Assembly (NCBI RefSeq): GCF_900747795.2
Contig: NC_041396.2
Span: 36,834,674 to 36,898,673, forward strand
Length of the DNA stretch: 64,000 nucleotides
Direction of reading: 5' to 3'
Source of the DNA: Erpetoichthys calabaricus
Taxonomy: Eukaryota; Chordata; Cladistia; Polypteriformes; Polypteridae
This document shows, piece after piece, positions 1-11,245 of this stretch. The position numbers and the translations under genes were made by a program. Under the pieces are notes generated by a model, which worked only from the letters and a program-made list of their open reading frames with translations, searched no databases and was not told the DNA's origin. How positions within the stretch are numbered: the first letter of the stretch is position 1; the number at the start of each line of letters is the position of its first letter.

Positions 1-2140
1 ATGCACGCTGCAATTCTTATGAAGATGTTGTACTGGGAAGCATCTAAAGAAACTTGTGAGAGCGCTGGGGTAAGTTGATTTGTTTGAGATAGTATATGTA
101 AGAATCCAGTCTCCATGCTATGTGTGTTATAGGTGGTCACTGGAGTGATATGAGGATGGACTCTGAATATTCAGTGTGCGGTTTGCTTTTATATTTTGTA
201 TATGATAAAAAGACATGCAGCTTTATAGTGATAAAGCATGTAATTAGGAAAAATTTTATAGTCAAAGGAATTTTTTCTTGTAACCTTCCATTGTTCCAGA
301 CAACAAAATAGATCATAATAGATCTTGCATTCCTGTACTACAGTATAAACTACAAACTAGGGGCCTGCTTTGAGTTTGCAAGGAAAAAACAACAAGACCA
401 GTGTTGTGAAAAGTGAGTTTAAAATAAGAATGGAGTCAGCCACCACAATGCAATGTCCCATTATTCCTGAGCTAGAAATAAAATACAAAAATTTACACCT
501 TTCTTTTGTCAATGAGAAATGGTACAAAATAAGAAAATGTCTATCGTTATGAAATGCCCTAAACGCCTTCAACTGGTTCCTCTTGATCTTGAGGAGCAGC
601 GACTCTGAGAATCACTCAAAGCTGCGCTCCCTACCATGTAGTGTCAGCCCAGCCACCCTGTGAAGAAGCCTCATTTCTGGCTCTTGTATTCACTTTGTCA
701 TTCTTTCTGTCATGATCCACAGCTCATGTTTGTAAATGAGGACAGAGTTGGAGGTCGACCAGTAAATGAACAATCTTGTAAAGCACCTGCTGAATAGCTG
801 CCATTGTTCTTTTTTCCAACACTCATGAACAAGAATCCCACAATCATTCCATCCATTCCATCCAAAGAACATGCAAGATTAGAGACCATCCAGCTCATAA
901 CATATAGAAAGTCAAAAAACAACCAGGCCATCTAGGCACATTGGATGCTTAGACTCCTAGCAAGAACAGCTGTTGTCCATCCAGGCTGTACTGGAATGAT
1001 TTGTCACACTCATTTTACTTTGCTTCTGCTTTAGGCAGATTAGGAACCTTAGGTTAGAGAATTTTAATCTATATTGCAGGAGTAACAACTAAAACCTTCT
1101 CTCTGCTTGTCCTGGTGTTGTATGTGGACACCTGTGTCATAGATATAAAAGAACAGGGGACATATTTAGCCAAAGTAACAGTCAGCGATAACAGTCACCA
1201 CAGGCAAAGCTACAGATTGCAGGTACATCTTTGTGACAGGGTGAATGAAAACATATGAGGGCTATGGTGAAGAATTGAGACCCTCCATTCAGGTTTACAT
1301 AATAAAGATCCTGAAAGTGAGAATTGGGTCACCTTTGGACCCTTCCATGATAAGACATAAGGATATTCCTCATGGATATTATAAGTGTGGGCTTCTCTTA
1401 GGTGTTTGTGTGACTCACCAATGAATCATAATTAAGGGAATCTTAATGGTGGTAAAATGCAGGACTGGAATGAAAAAACAAATCTCTTAGTAATCCAAGT
1501 TTACGAGTATAAACATCACTTAATATGATAAGTTAAATGCAAGTTGTCCTCAGTGTGACTTTGTCAAGAGGTACTGTACATGCAAGTGACGCATAGAATG
1601 AAATGTGCCAAAACTAACAAGGTACATCCTTACATGCTAAGGTTTATTAAGGAATGCCAACAATATAAATTAATGTCCCTAAAGAAGTAAAAGAAAAACA
1701 CTTCATTTATTAGTTTTCAAAATGTAAATGTAAGAAATTGTTGATCTCTGCTGAGGGATCAACAATCAGTTAGTGTTGGGTTTTCTTGCCATCATTATGT
1801 CTTTTCCAGCTGCATGAGGTACAGTGCCATTATCAAAAACTAGAATGTTAAACCATAATGTCGACTTACTGTATGTAGCTGTAATTCATTTTAATTTTCA
1901 ATTTTTGTGTTTTTTGACTTCACGCACAGTAATATGGCACCATTGGTGTTTTATTAATATGTAAGTTTGAAATGTTTTTTCTGTAAAACTAATAATAAAA
2001 TCTCTCCAGTACAAGTTCCGACTTACAAACAAAATCACATTCAAGGAGTCCACAGGAATGGAATTTGCTCATAACTTAAGACTCCCAGGTGGCCGAGGTC
2101 TCCAGGACTCTGAACAAATCCAAATCCTATTATGTAATAT
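1..2140. other. Left flank without a recognisable gene
   Basis: No open frame here resembles a known protein and I see no recognisable transposon core. The DNA is AT-rich. Around 1300-1690 there is faint similarity to the 3' flank of receptor 2 (about 23080-23300), for example CTCTTAGG followed by a GTCACC/CTCACC stretch and a TAATGG block; this may be the tail of a further receptor unit whose coding exon lies left of the window, but the match is weak and made by eye. Confidence 0.4.
1144..1222 (+). promoter_or_regulatory. Possible TATA box with short exon and splice donor
   Basis: TATAAAAG at 1144-1151 is followed 68 bases later by CAG|GTACAT (exon end near 1221). The spacing resembles the better supported V1R first exons in this window, but there is no conserved leader shared with them and the next receptor downstream has its own closer candidate. 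It could be chance in AT-rich DNA. Confidence 0.2.
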
Positions 2141-2149
2141 CATCTACTG

Positions 2150-2485
2150 TTGAATTCTTCTCTGTACTTGTAATATTTCTATTGCACTATTATATTGTAT
2201 TGAGAATTACTTGTGCTCTGTTCGGAGTATTTTATTGTATTTACCTCCCTTTTTTTTGACACCTACTGCATGCCCAACCTACCTGGAAAGGGGTCTTTCT
2301 TTAAACTGCCTTTTCAAAGGTTTCTTTCATTTTTTTCCCACAAGGAAATTTGTCCTTGTCTTCTTAGAGAGTCAAGGCTGGGGGGCTGTCAAAAGGCAGG
2401 GCCCGTTAAAGCCCATTGCAGTATTCCTTGTGTGATTTTGGGCTATACAAAAATAATTGTATTGTATTGTATTGTATTGTACTTA
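2150..2485 (+). repeat. Retroposon 3' end with (ATTGT)n tail
   Basis: A dispersed-repeat-like block with a T-rich body (GGAAAGGGGTCTTTC and GAGAGTCAAGGCTGG within it) that ends in about five copies of the pentamer ATTGT at 2457-2481. A short simple repeat at the end of a body like this is typical of the 3' terminus of a LINE or LINE-dependent SINE. Overlapping open frames are artefacts. Family not determined. Confidence 0.6.
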
Positions 2486-2744
2486 CTTAGTGGGTGAAAC
2501 TGAAGCAGGCAGCTAAACAGGCAGAAAGGGCATCAGGCTTGAATCTGAACCAAGTCCCCTGGTTCTGTGAAGCTGCAAGCAACAAGCCAATCCTGTCAAA
2601 CTGTTCAACTCCATACTAGAAACACTTGTATCCTGCTGATCCATCCATCAATGAACTTTCTCATTCGAATAGCTAGGGAGGTAATTGAAGGGCACATTCA
2701 TGGACACTGCCCAACTTACTCATATGATGCCAGTTTAGGCAAAA

Positions 2745-2995
2745 CCTACCATTTTCCAACCTGCCTAATCCAGTTCAGGGTTGGATGGAGCTGGAGTGTA
2801 TCCCTTCAGCACTGAGCTTAAGGCTGGAAAACTGCAGATAGAACATGAATCCATTACAGGTCCCATCCAAACACATAGGTAGGTGTAGAGCTTTCAGTGG
2901 CTGTGAGAGAAGCTCAGAGTGCGCATGCAAACACAATGAGAACGGACAAGCTATGAAGCAGTGGTGATAACCATCATGCCACTCTCTTCCATTGT
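2745..2995 (-). repeat. Decayed V-SINE-like copy
   Basis: Read on the minus strand this matches, with many changes, the tail and middle of the SINE seen intact at 46152-46486: the CCATTTTCCAACCTGC tail end, a GGTT-GGATGGAGCTGG block and the later CCATTACAGGTCCCATCC part. Old and strongly diverged. Confidence 0.5.
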
Positions 2996-3052
2996 GTGCA
3001 GGTTTTTAACTAAATACATTTTATTTCCTCCTCCTACTCATTAACTAAACAT

Positions 3053-3615
3053 TGTCGTGGACAGCCAGAGCCCTTACCTGGCTGGGACACCTGTTTTAAG
3101 AAAAGACACATTATCTCCCCCAGAATGCTAGATGGCAGCCCCCCTTGGATGCAGTGGTGTCTTGGATTCCCACAGGGCTTCATGGGAGTTGGTGTTTGGT
3201 ACAGCACTGTTGGGTTCCTTGGGTGACCAAAGGGGGTGTTGCAGAGACTGTGGAGCCCTTCTCTGTCGGGCTTTATATTAACCTGGAAGTGCTTCTGCTA
3301 TTGGGCCATCATAAATACTTCCAGGTGTAAGATAAAAGAAGTCCTCTGCCACTGCTCCAGGAGCCAGAATTGGGAGGGAGAAGTCAAAGCTTGCTTAAAG
3401 AGGAGTGGAGGTGGACTGAGAGAGAGAGAGAGAGAGAGAAGAGAAGCCAAAGTAGAGAAATTGCTGTGTGCATTATTATTAGTGTTCTTTGTACTGTATG
3501 CTGGCTAGTGGGAAACTATCAGGAAGCGTTTCCCACAACTGAATAAAATCTGTGCGTGTTGCTGAACTTGTGTCTGCATCTGTCTATGTCAGGTTTAGGG
3601 AGCTGGTGTGCCCCC
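3053..3615 (+). mobile_element. Solo-LTR-like element, dispersed family 1
   Basis: Belongs to a family with further copies at 3790-4165 (minus), 47463-48070 (minus) and 56370-56905 (plus). Shared landmarks in order are a GCTAGATGGCAGC motif, a GGGT(G/T)CC block, a CACCAGAAGT/GGAAGTGCTTC block, a GA-rich tract, a TGTACTGTA block and an AATAAA site near the end (3543). It starts TG, carries a promoter-like middle and a polyadenylation signal, as an LTR would. No internal gene region is attached. Boundaries are approximate and I found no convincing target duplication. Confidence 0.5.
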
Positions 3616-3789
3616 TGCAGGTTGCAATGTACACCTTGAGATCTTGCTTGGTTATTTTGTGTCCTCCTTGTAAGTCCTTCTAGTGAACTGAATTTCATTT
3701 ATCAGTTCCCCACTTAATCAAAACCTTTCATAAGCAGCACTAATAATGAGAGCATTGCTCTACCTTAGGAATCTTACAAATGCTATATT

Positions 3790-4165
3790 CTTCTCTCTCT
3801 TTCTCTCTTTTATTTCTTCCACTCCTCTCAGATGAGTGTTGTCCAGCTCCCCTCCTGACTGTGACTCACCTGGAGAAGGTAGTGTGCTTCTTTTTATTGA
3901 AGAGTACTTCTGGTGCCAGGGCATCATCTTTCAGAAGCACTTCTGGGTCATATGGAAGTCCCAAAAATTGGGGAGAATAACTCCCTGCAGCACCGTCTGG
4001 TGGCACCCATGGAGCCCTGCAGTGCTGCCCTGCTGGAATACAGTTCCCTGCATTCCTTGCGGGTATCTGAATGGGTACCAAAGCCCAGGGATTCTGCCAA
4101 CTAGCATATTGGGGAAACATACAGCCTAGATACAGATCCCCCCCCAATCATCTCCATTGTATTGG
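3790..4165 (-). mobile_element. Fragment of dispersed LTR-like family 1
   Basis: On the minus strand it reads CCCCAATATGCTAGTTGGC, then a GGGTGCCACCAG block and a CACCAGAAGTACT block, the same order as in the 56370-56905 copy. Only part of the element is present. It lies in the opposite orientation to the neighbouring copy at 3053-3615. Confidence 0.5.
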
Positions 4166-4264
4166 CCTACTTGCTGGATAAAGGATTGGAACCAATCCCC
4201 AGCAGGGACGGCTGCCAATACGTGTCATCTTTTACAACTTGCATGAGGACAATGAGGTAGCACC

Positions 4265-4392
4265 AGTCACCCTGACCTGCATTTGTTTGAAATGCCAGAA
4301 GGAAACTAGAACAGACATGGAGACATCAACAGACCCCTCAGAAACTGTGACCCAGGACTTAGCTGTGCCAATCACTGTACCACCCTGATTGC
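4265..4392 (-). repeat. SINE head fragment at unit boundary
   Basis: Contains GAAACTGTGACCCAGGACT and CACTGTACCACCCTGATTGC, the reverse complement of a decayed tRNA-like SINE head. Related fragments sit at the same place before unit B (about 15730-15825) and unit C (about 25980-26035), so this copy was present before the duplications. Confidence 0.45.
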
Positions 4393-4539
4393 AAGTTGAA
4401 GAATCAAAATATGCATCAAATAATATTTTACAAAAGGATTTTTGTTTTCTTTACACTTACTTCTTGTAGTAAAAAAACTGGCATAATCATTTGTGGCGTT
4501 CCCCAGTGCCAACACAGGTACTGAAGAGTGTGCCAAAGT

Positions 4540-4652
4540 CCCTGTAGGGCTTGATATTTTTGGTGTTTATAAATCAGGATGCAGGTAATGAGGAGCAGCA
4601 GGCTGAAGTGACTACACGTTCTGTTTCACTGCTGTAGGGCACATGACATCAG
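4540..4652 (+). promoter_or_regulatory. Candidate V1R promoter and non-coding first exon, unit A
   Basis: CCCTGTAGGG (4540-4549) precedes TATAAA (4568-4573) by 18 bases. About 80 bases after the TATA box the sequence ATCAG|GTAAGG (exon end 4652) is a strong splice donor. The block is conserved in unit B (16593-16705), and its first half in unit C (26167-26200). If transcription starts about 30 bases after the TATA box, exon 1 would be roughly 55 bases and the intron to the receptor 1 acceptor at 12377 about 7.7 kb. V1R genes elsewhere do have non-coding 5' exons; use of this one is inferred. Confidence 0.6.
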
Positions 4653-4755
4653 GTAAGGGTCTGCTAGCACTTCATTATCATCATCATCATCATAGTCATA
4701 TAGTGTATACAGACTGACAAAGGTCTCTCTAGATGTAGTATTTGTTTCTCAATCT

Positions 4756-5125
4756 CACAATTTTTCACTGATTTTCTGGTTTATTGGTAATCAGTTTTTA
4801 GAAGCCATTGTGCCATCTTGTTATTGGTGTTCAGTTAGATCATTTCAATTGTCAAGATTCTTTTTGTAATCCATTTACTAGTGCAGGTTGTAATACCGAC
4901 CATGACTTCAGTAACACTCTTTATAGTGAAAATAAACTGTGGGACAAAAGCCTCGCTAAACGAATGTGACCCTTTTTGTTTCAGTCTCACTATTTTGATC
5001 AGTTTGTCCTAGTTTTAAGAGCACATTCTGCCATCTTGCTGTTGGTGTTCAGTTAGATCATTTTCAATTTGCCAACATTCATATTGTAATGAATTTGCTA
5101 GTGCATGTTGTGATGGAGACTGTAA
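4756..5125 (+). repeat. Direct repeat of about 140 bp, spaced about 230 bp
   Basis: The stretch at about 4756-4905 recurs at about 4985-5125: both carry a (C/T)TGCCATCTTG-like word, TTGGTGTTCAGTTAGATCA and a later GTGCA(G/T)GTTGT block. Units B (16790-16925) and C (26745-26880) each have one copy, so unit A gained the extra copy or the others lost it. Confidence 0.65.
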
Positions 5126-5214
5126 CTGACTAACTAATGTTATCATACTGCAGATGATGTCTCCTAACTGTATAAAGAGAAATATTTAAGGGTGATGTTG
5201 TAAGCATGACAGGG

Positions 5215-5275
5215 GCGTCAGGATTTGTTTTTTGGCTTTAGGATTAAGGGCATAAAAAGACCTGCATAGGTCAGG
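5215..5275 (+). promoter_or_regulatory. Second conserved TATA block, unit A
   Basis: CATAAAAAG (5251-5259) follows a TTTGGCTTTAGG leader. The same leader plus a TATA-like box occurs at 17024-17030 (GTATAAAAT) in unit B and 26984-26992 (CATAAAAGG) in unit C, each followed by a CCTCAGAT(G/A)A-like word and later by TTTAGACTG. This could be an alternative promoter or an intronic element. No strong donor follows it. Confidence 0.4.
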
Positions 5276-5563
5276 GCCTTCAGACGATCAACTTGATATC
5301 TGATATATCTGAGTGGTTTTAATTTAGACTGCAGGGTCAGTGATTTAGTCAGCTAAATCAATTACTGGTTACAGACACCCAACGGACACCGGAGTGAAAC
5401 TTTAAGGATGGCCTTTGTGTCAAAACTCCACAGAGGGGTCTCAGAATTTCACCAAAGAAGACATACTTGGTTTTTGATTTTGTGTTTGTCTTTTTATGAG
5501 AAGGGTTAATTAAAGGAAGGAGAGGTTGGTTTTAAGTGAAGCCCAGGGTGTGTAAGGAGCTGG

Positions 5564-6621
5564 TGTGACGATGCGGGTTCATTGCATGCTCCCATCGTCT
5601 GTCCGGGAGCCCTTGGACCCGTCACCGTCGATAATGTTACCGATCAGCGGTGAGGCACAACGTAGCAAGGGGATGGTGCAAAAGTGCAAAGTGCTTTTAT
5701 TAAAACAATCGACAAAAACAAGGTGTTCAAAATAAAGTGCAGTGCATTCAAAAACGTCTTCAAACGAATAATCCATAAAAACAATTGTGAAACATGCAGG
5801 TTAAAAAAACAAATAGAAAAATCTTCTAAAAACAATGAGGTTAAAATTGAACAGGAAGCAATCCTTTAAAAACACAAAGCCCGGTGTCTTCTTTTTACCA
5901 TGGCGGCTCCCCTGCTACTCCCATCTGGGCTACTCAACAGGAGAGTCGCCTACATGCAGGAATAGCTGCCTTTCACTCTGGTCCGGTAGCCCTCCAATCC
6001 CTGGCTACACCGGGCTCCAAAGCGGACCGAGACTTGGGTTATTTCCCCAGCGGCCAAGGCGCTCATGCTGGGGCTAAACCAGCCCAAAGCCTCCCTGACT
6101 CCTGCTCCTTTCGACGGTCAGTCGTCTCCTCAACTGGGCACTCCAGCTCCTAAATCGCTCAGCTGGAGCGACCGCTTCCTTCAGCCCCACCGAGTGTCGG
6201 CCAAACACTCCCCTCTTGGGCTCACCTCCCAGCTGCCTGCTTTCTCTCATTCGAGCCTGCTCTTGCTCGCTCACTTGCTCTCCTTCTTCCTCACACCGGC
6301 TCTCTCCACCTGCTTCCTTCCTTCTCTTGCAACCTCCCGTTCTCTTCTTTGTTTCCTTTTCTTTTTTCTTCTCCCTAACCGACTCGTGCTTCTATTTTAT
6401 TAAGAGGGCATGGCAGCTGTAGCAAATTAGCAGCCCCAGGAACAATCACGGATGCGGGCAGTCTCTCACCTGTGCACTTAGGTGAGAAACACCCACACCG
6501 CAATTCGCCCTGAGAACTACTTCAGCCACACAACCACCACGCCCCCTCGCTAAGCCGCGAGCGCGGTGATTATTTATTTAAAACTGGCCTTTGCTGAGAG
6601 CTGTGGACCCGCTATACCACA
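5564..6621 (-). mobile_element. Solo LTR of an LTR retroelement
   Basis: The element begins TGTGACGATG and ends TACCACA, i.e. TG...CA ends, and is flanked by the 5-bp direct repeat GCTGG (5559-5563 and 6622-6626). Length is 1058 bp. On the minus strand there is an AATAAA site near the end (about 5696-5701), which sets the orientation. Such ends and a 5-bp target duplication are typical of Gypsy-like elements and some retroviral LTRs. It looks whole as a solo LTR with no internal region, left by recombination between two LTRs. It interrupts unit A but not B, so it is younger than the duplication. Confidence 0.85.
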
Positions 6622-6729
6622 GCTGGTCTTCTGTTGAAATTTGTATATTTTTGTAATGTTCTGACACCGCAAGGATGTGCAGAGATTGTATGTGTGGGAA
6701 TGGAGAGGCTCACCTGTTAAAAACTCTTA

Positions 6730-7021
6730 ACTGAAAAGATCTCTAGTAAAACAAAACCAAAAAGGGGAAATCAGTAACAAAGTCAGAGAACAAAGCGAGG
6801 TTGAAGCCAAGATTAATTTGGGAGAAAATGTACAAAAAATAAAATCTTTAGGTATCTGCCAAGTTGGATGGTGGGAAGATGAAAATGGTGAAGCCGTGAC
6901 CTCCAGTGGTCCACCCCTAGCCAACTCCGATGCATTTAGAAACCTAATCCATGGCATTGCAGTAAACGTAACTAATGACATTAATAATGTATGTGTAAAT
7001 ATTCTGAAAAAGGCCACTTGA
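6730..7021 (+). other. Unassigned open stretch in unit A
   Basis: An open frame on the + strand, ending at TGA 7019-7021, contains a readable peptide with GWWEDENGEAVTSSGPP and a Lys-rich end. It has no counterpart in unit B, so it lies in inserted DNA. I do not recognise the protein. It may be a remnant of a transposon ORF; there is no start context or upstream promoter to call it a gene. Confidence 0.2.
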
Positions 7022-7654
7022 ATGAACTTTTAACACATCAAAAGATTCTCCATGTTAATAAACACAGGACAGAAGCCTTCTTTTATGAAGGAAAAATTTA
7101 AAATGAACCCGAGTTCTTGACAGTGGGAGTGACAATTTGATTGTAGCAGAAAATGTATTTTAATTTAATGTTATATTTGAGATTGTTATATGTTAAATCA
7201 TTCATTATTTAGTACAATATGTTATTTTCTTTTATTCAGAAAGAATCCTGTCTGTAAGGAATGTTTTAAAGGGCCTATTTTTTGGGGTTTTAAAATGCAT
7301 GAGTTGTCTGCCACAAATCAAACCCAATGAGTAATATACAGGAGATGACAGCTGACGGGGATTTTGTGCCAGTGAGTATTTTACCCCTGTTATGAGTTTG
7401 GATACCAGTCAAAAATAAAAAGTAATAAAATCTCTTGAGATTTTTTTAGATGTAGAAACCTTCTGCTAGTTATCTTCATATGCCAGCCATTTCTGGCTGG
7501 TTGTGTTCAGTTTTTATCGAGGGGTGGCAGGTGTCTGACTGACCCACAGTGGTGAGAATGGCACTCTTCCGCTTTTTCTATTTCTCAACTTGTTCTTAAA
7601 TCTGGCCTTTGGGTTTCCGAGAAGTTGAGTAGGTATAGTGAAAAATTTGGAACC

Positions 7655-7813
7655 CTGTGAAAATCCATCCATCCATCCATCCATTTTCCAACCAGCTGAA
7701 TCCGAACACAGGGTCACGGGGGTCTTCTGGAGCCAATCCCAGCCAACACAGGGCGCCAGGCAGGAAACAATCCTGGGCAGGGTGCCAACCCACCGCAGTC
7801 TGTGAAAATCCAT
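7655..7813 (-). mobile_element. 5'-truncated V-SINE with target duplication
   Basis: Body 7669-7799 is the 3' part of the V-SINE-like family in minus orientation (ATCCATCC tail end, then ACAGGGTCACGGGGGTCT, then CCCAGCCAACACAGGGCGCC). It is flanked by the 14-bp direct repeat CTGTGAAAATCCAT at 7655-7668 and 7800-7813. The orthologous place in unit B has no SINE. Good match to the consensus, so fairly young. Confidence 0.85.
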
Positions 7814-8794
7814 TCTCGAATTTAAAAAGTATATGCTGGAGTGAGACTGACAACATGTTCACGGCACAAAAACAATAAAAAAAGTTCACAGCACAAAAAC
7901 AATAAAAAAAGAGTTGCAGGAGGGTTAAAAACAGGAACAAAGGGAAAGGCTAAACATGTGCATATTTGACACCCCCTAAAACTGCAGTATTTATATTGGT
8001 GGTCTCAGAACTGTTAAAATTCCAGCATTGTTACATCATGTGGAGTTTAAATGTGCTCTCTTTGTCCATGTGGGATTCCTAAAGATAGATAGATGTTAAT
8101 TCCAAAGATATTTGTCATTGTCAATCGTCAACTCTGAGATGCCCACTGTCCTTGTAAAGTTAAGTGTACCCTTAGATGAACTGCTGCTGCATCTTCCATT
8201 AATGTCTGTCTTTCATCTGATTCTGCTGAACATTTTACATTCATGAAGTCTCAAAGGGTAATTAAAACTTCACAAGTTTAAACAATACAGTGTACAAGTA
8301 TGCATTGCATATCAACAGGTGCAGTTGATCCATTGGTTTTTAACAATATATTTTCATTTTTTGACCAGTGGATGCCCATTACATTTCCTAAAAGATTTCT
8401 GAATGGCCAGTATTAGACATTTCCATGAGAAAAAGAGATACAGTACAACATGCATTGTTGCCATGCTGAAATAATAGAAATGAAGGTTAGAGTAACAATG
8501 TGTTAGCTGAGTAGCCTCTATCAGCGGTGTGTATGTAATTTTCATTTGTACTTTTTTAGAGTGCAAATAGCCTTTACTTTTTATTTCAATTTATATTCAT
8601 GTATTTACTTGTAGATACACATTAATACAACCTTGCAATCTGGCATATATTACAACACTAAAATGTGTATGTCAAGTCGCTCTGAGCAATCTGATTGGTC
8701 AGTTTGGCTTTGGTGACGCAATGAAAGAGGAAATGCAGATGTCTGAGGAAGAGTATAGGTGCAGGTGGAAAGAGTCGCCTTCAGGTCAGGTCAG

Positions 8795-9520
8795 GTCAGG
8801 TTAAGTTACGGAGCGTGCAGTGTTATAGCGCATTGCTGCACCCACCACACGACCTGGTTGGCAACCCACAAGGTCCAGTCCCACCCTCCATAAATGACCC
8901 TCTATGTGCCGCAGCCAGATGGTCCAGCCACTCGGGTGCTCAACAATGAGGATCCAGAGAGCCAGATCACCTTCGGGGAATTGCACCACATGGCTGTAAT
9001 GCCGTAACTGACACTCCCTCACAATGCAGGTAATGTGCGTCATTCAGGACTCCATGAGCAACTGCTCATTCAACACAAAGTCAAACCAGTGGTACCCAAG
9101 GATTCTCTGAAGAGACACAAGAAGTCCAGTCTTCATCTCAGGTCACTGGATAACGTCCATGTCTCACAACCATATAGCAAGACAGGAAGCACCAGGACTC
9201 TAAAGACTTGGACCTTTGTCCTTTTGCATAGATATCAGGAGCACCACACACCCCTTTCCAGCAACTTCATGACTCCCCATGCTCTCCCAATCCGTCTACT
9301 GACTTCATATGAAGAGTCACCAGATCCATGAATGTCACTGCAGAGGTAAGTAAACCTCTTAGGGAGGTCGACATTTTCTCCGCAGACAGACACAGTGCTG
9401 AAGGATGTGCTTAAAAGGTCATTAAAGGCCTGGATGTTGGTTTTTATCCAGGACACTTGCAAGCCCAGACACTCAGACTCACCTTCAAAGACATAAAATA
9501 TAAAAACAAAACATAGGCAA
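8795..9520 (-). mobile_element. LINE ORF2 C-terminal fragment
   Basis: The minus strand encodes pieces typical of the region after the reverse transcriptase of a non-LTR element: RFTYLCSDIHGSG, then a region like VLPVLLYGCETWT in another frame, then ITCIVRECQLRHYSHVVQFPEGD and a GHLWRVGLD-like end at 8860-9040. Several frame changes split it. The 3' end lies near 8795 next to four copies of CAGGT (8784-8804). A shorter piece of the same family end is at 49155-49245. Absent from unit B. Confidence 0.75.
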
Positions 9521-9726
9521 GAAAGGTACCTTGAAAACAATGACAGTCTGAGAAGCAGGCTTTACAGATATATATGTTCGAGAGAGGGAGACTCAGTGAG
9601 TAAACGTTCACACACATGCAGAATGCTGAAAAAAGGTGCTGAAAGTACATAAATTTTTTAATTATTCTATTACCTGTGTTTGACAAGTAACGTGACTAGT
9701 AAAACATAATTAGCGATGAATGATAG

Positions 9727-10022
9727 GGCGGCATGGTGGTCCAGTGGTAGCACTGCTGCTTTGCAGTAAGGAGACCAGGGTTTGTGTCTTGGGTCCTCCC
9801 TGCATGAAATCTGCATGTACTCCCTGTGTCTGCATGGGTAACTTCCCAAAGTCCAAAGACGTTCAGATTAGGTGAATTGGCAACACTAAATTGGACCTAG
9901 TATGTATCGTGTGTACGTAGTTACCCTGTGATGGACTAGGTTTGTTCCTGCCATGCGCTCTTTGCAAGCTAGGATAGCTTCAGAACCCCCTGTGACCCTG
10001 GTCTGAATTGAGAGGGTTAGAA
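9727..10022 (+). mobile_element. V-SINE-like copy, near full length
   Basis: Starts GGGCGGCATGGTGGTCCAGTG (tRNA-like head with box A/B), passes a GTCCAAAGACGTTCAGATTAGG core and ends with CCTGTGACCCTGGTCTGAAT and GGGTTAGAAAATGACA. The core resembles the conserved central domain of fish V-SINEs (DANA/Mermaid type). Diverged, hence old. Confidence 0.8.
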
Positions 10023-10289
10023 AATGACAACATATTACTGATGAATGTACTGTATATAATTTAATTCTGGAAATGCAAATAACATTGTCAAACTCACTTA
10101 ATAAAATCTAGAGAGTGGGTGGCTCATTATGGATGCATACGTTATAATAAGGGTTGCTAAATACGTTTGAACAGAGGCAATTCTATAGACTCTGGGGGAC
10201 CTATGCTAAAATCTCCATGGGGAACTCCTACTCACTCTTCCCCAAGAGTCTTAAATACTAAAACCAACAAGTAGAATTTAATAAGGCCC

Positions 10290-10592
10290 ACTTAATTCAG
10301 ACCCAGATCATACTGGAGCCTATCCCGGCCAGCACAGGGAACAAGGAAGAAACAAACCTTGGACACAGGATGCCAGTCCGTCGCAGGGCAAACACACAAA
10401 CACACACAAACAAACAGACCCAACAGCCAGTTTAGTGTCACCAATTCACCTAATCTGAACGTCTTTGGACGATGGGAGGAAACCCATGCAGACACAGGGA
10501 GAACATGCAAACTCCATGAAGGGAGGACCTGGGACACAAACCATAGTGTCCTTACTTTGAAGCAGCAGCACAACCACTGTGCCACCCTACTT
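10290..10592 (-). mobile_element. V-SINE-like copy, near full length
   Basis: Same family as the preceding copy in the opposite orientation, only about 270 bp away. Landmarks on the plus strand are CAGACCCAGATCATACTGG, CAGGGCAAACACACAAAC, GAACGTCTTTGGACGATGG and CACTGTGCCACCCTAC. The 141-codon open frame across it on the minus strand is an artefact of the SINE. Confidence 0.8.
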
Positions 10593-10869
10593 TGTGAATA
10601 ACTTTTTATATAAATAAAACAGCACAGTAAAATCAGCATTTGTATAGAAAATAGGAAAACAATAACAATAAAATAAAGCAAATTAAAACATTCTAAATAA
10701 GTAAAAACAAAACTCATACAAATTTAATGTAAGATGTACATGGTAATACAAATAAACATAAATTGCAGATCATACTATTTAAAAAAATAAATGCAATACA
10801 TATAAAGGAAATTTACAAAACAAAAAAAAATGGCTTGGAATGGCATTACTGAACTTTTCATAATCTCTG

Positions 10870-11245
10870 CTTGCAGGCCTAAAACTTAGAACTTTATTTG
10901 TCCCAAAGGGGAAATTTGGCTTTTTACAGAAGCTCAATAAATAAATAAATATACACAAATACTTTGGTCTGAATACACACTGGATGACTATAAAGCAAGA
11001 ATTCAAAAGAAAGAAAACTTCTGACTTGGCAGTCCCAGTCCCAGCGAGGCATTAAGCAGACATACAGTATTGCTGTTGGTATAAAGGAGCACACTTCTGC
11101 TGAATAATTAATTTGACTGAAAGTCCTCAGTGTCCGTGTGTCAGAGAGAGGATGTGCTGCATTGTTTATAATGCCACTCAGTTTTGTCTTCATTCTCTCC
11201 TTTGCTACGACCTCCAGGAGGTGTGCCTGCTGCAGCAATCAGGAC
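10870..11245 (-). mobile_element. Rex1-like LINE 3' end
   Basis: On the minus strand it encodes KLSGIINNAAHPLSDTRTL, a motif of the Rex1/Babar C-terminal region, and further on reaches the 3' end motif ACTTTATTTGTCCCAAAGGGG (plus strand 10890-10911). The same 3' motif abuts the GATA arrays at 17550 and 55920. 5'-truncated, as usual for LINEs. In unit A only. Confidence 0.7.

Noticed and set aside
6065-6403. 112-codon Ser/Leu-rich frame
   Set aside because: Falls inside the solo LTR in its antisense strand; low-complexity CT-rich DNA.
10292-10717. 141-codon minus-strand frame
   Set aside because: Lies across a V-SINE copy; the frame is a by-product of the SINE and the AT-rich flank.
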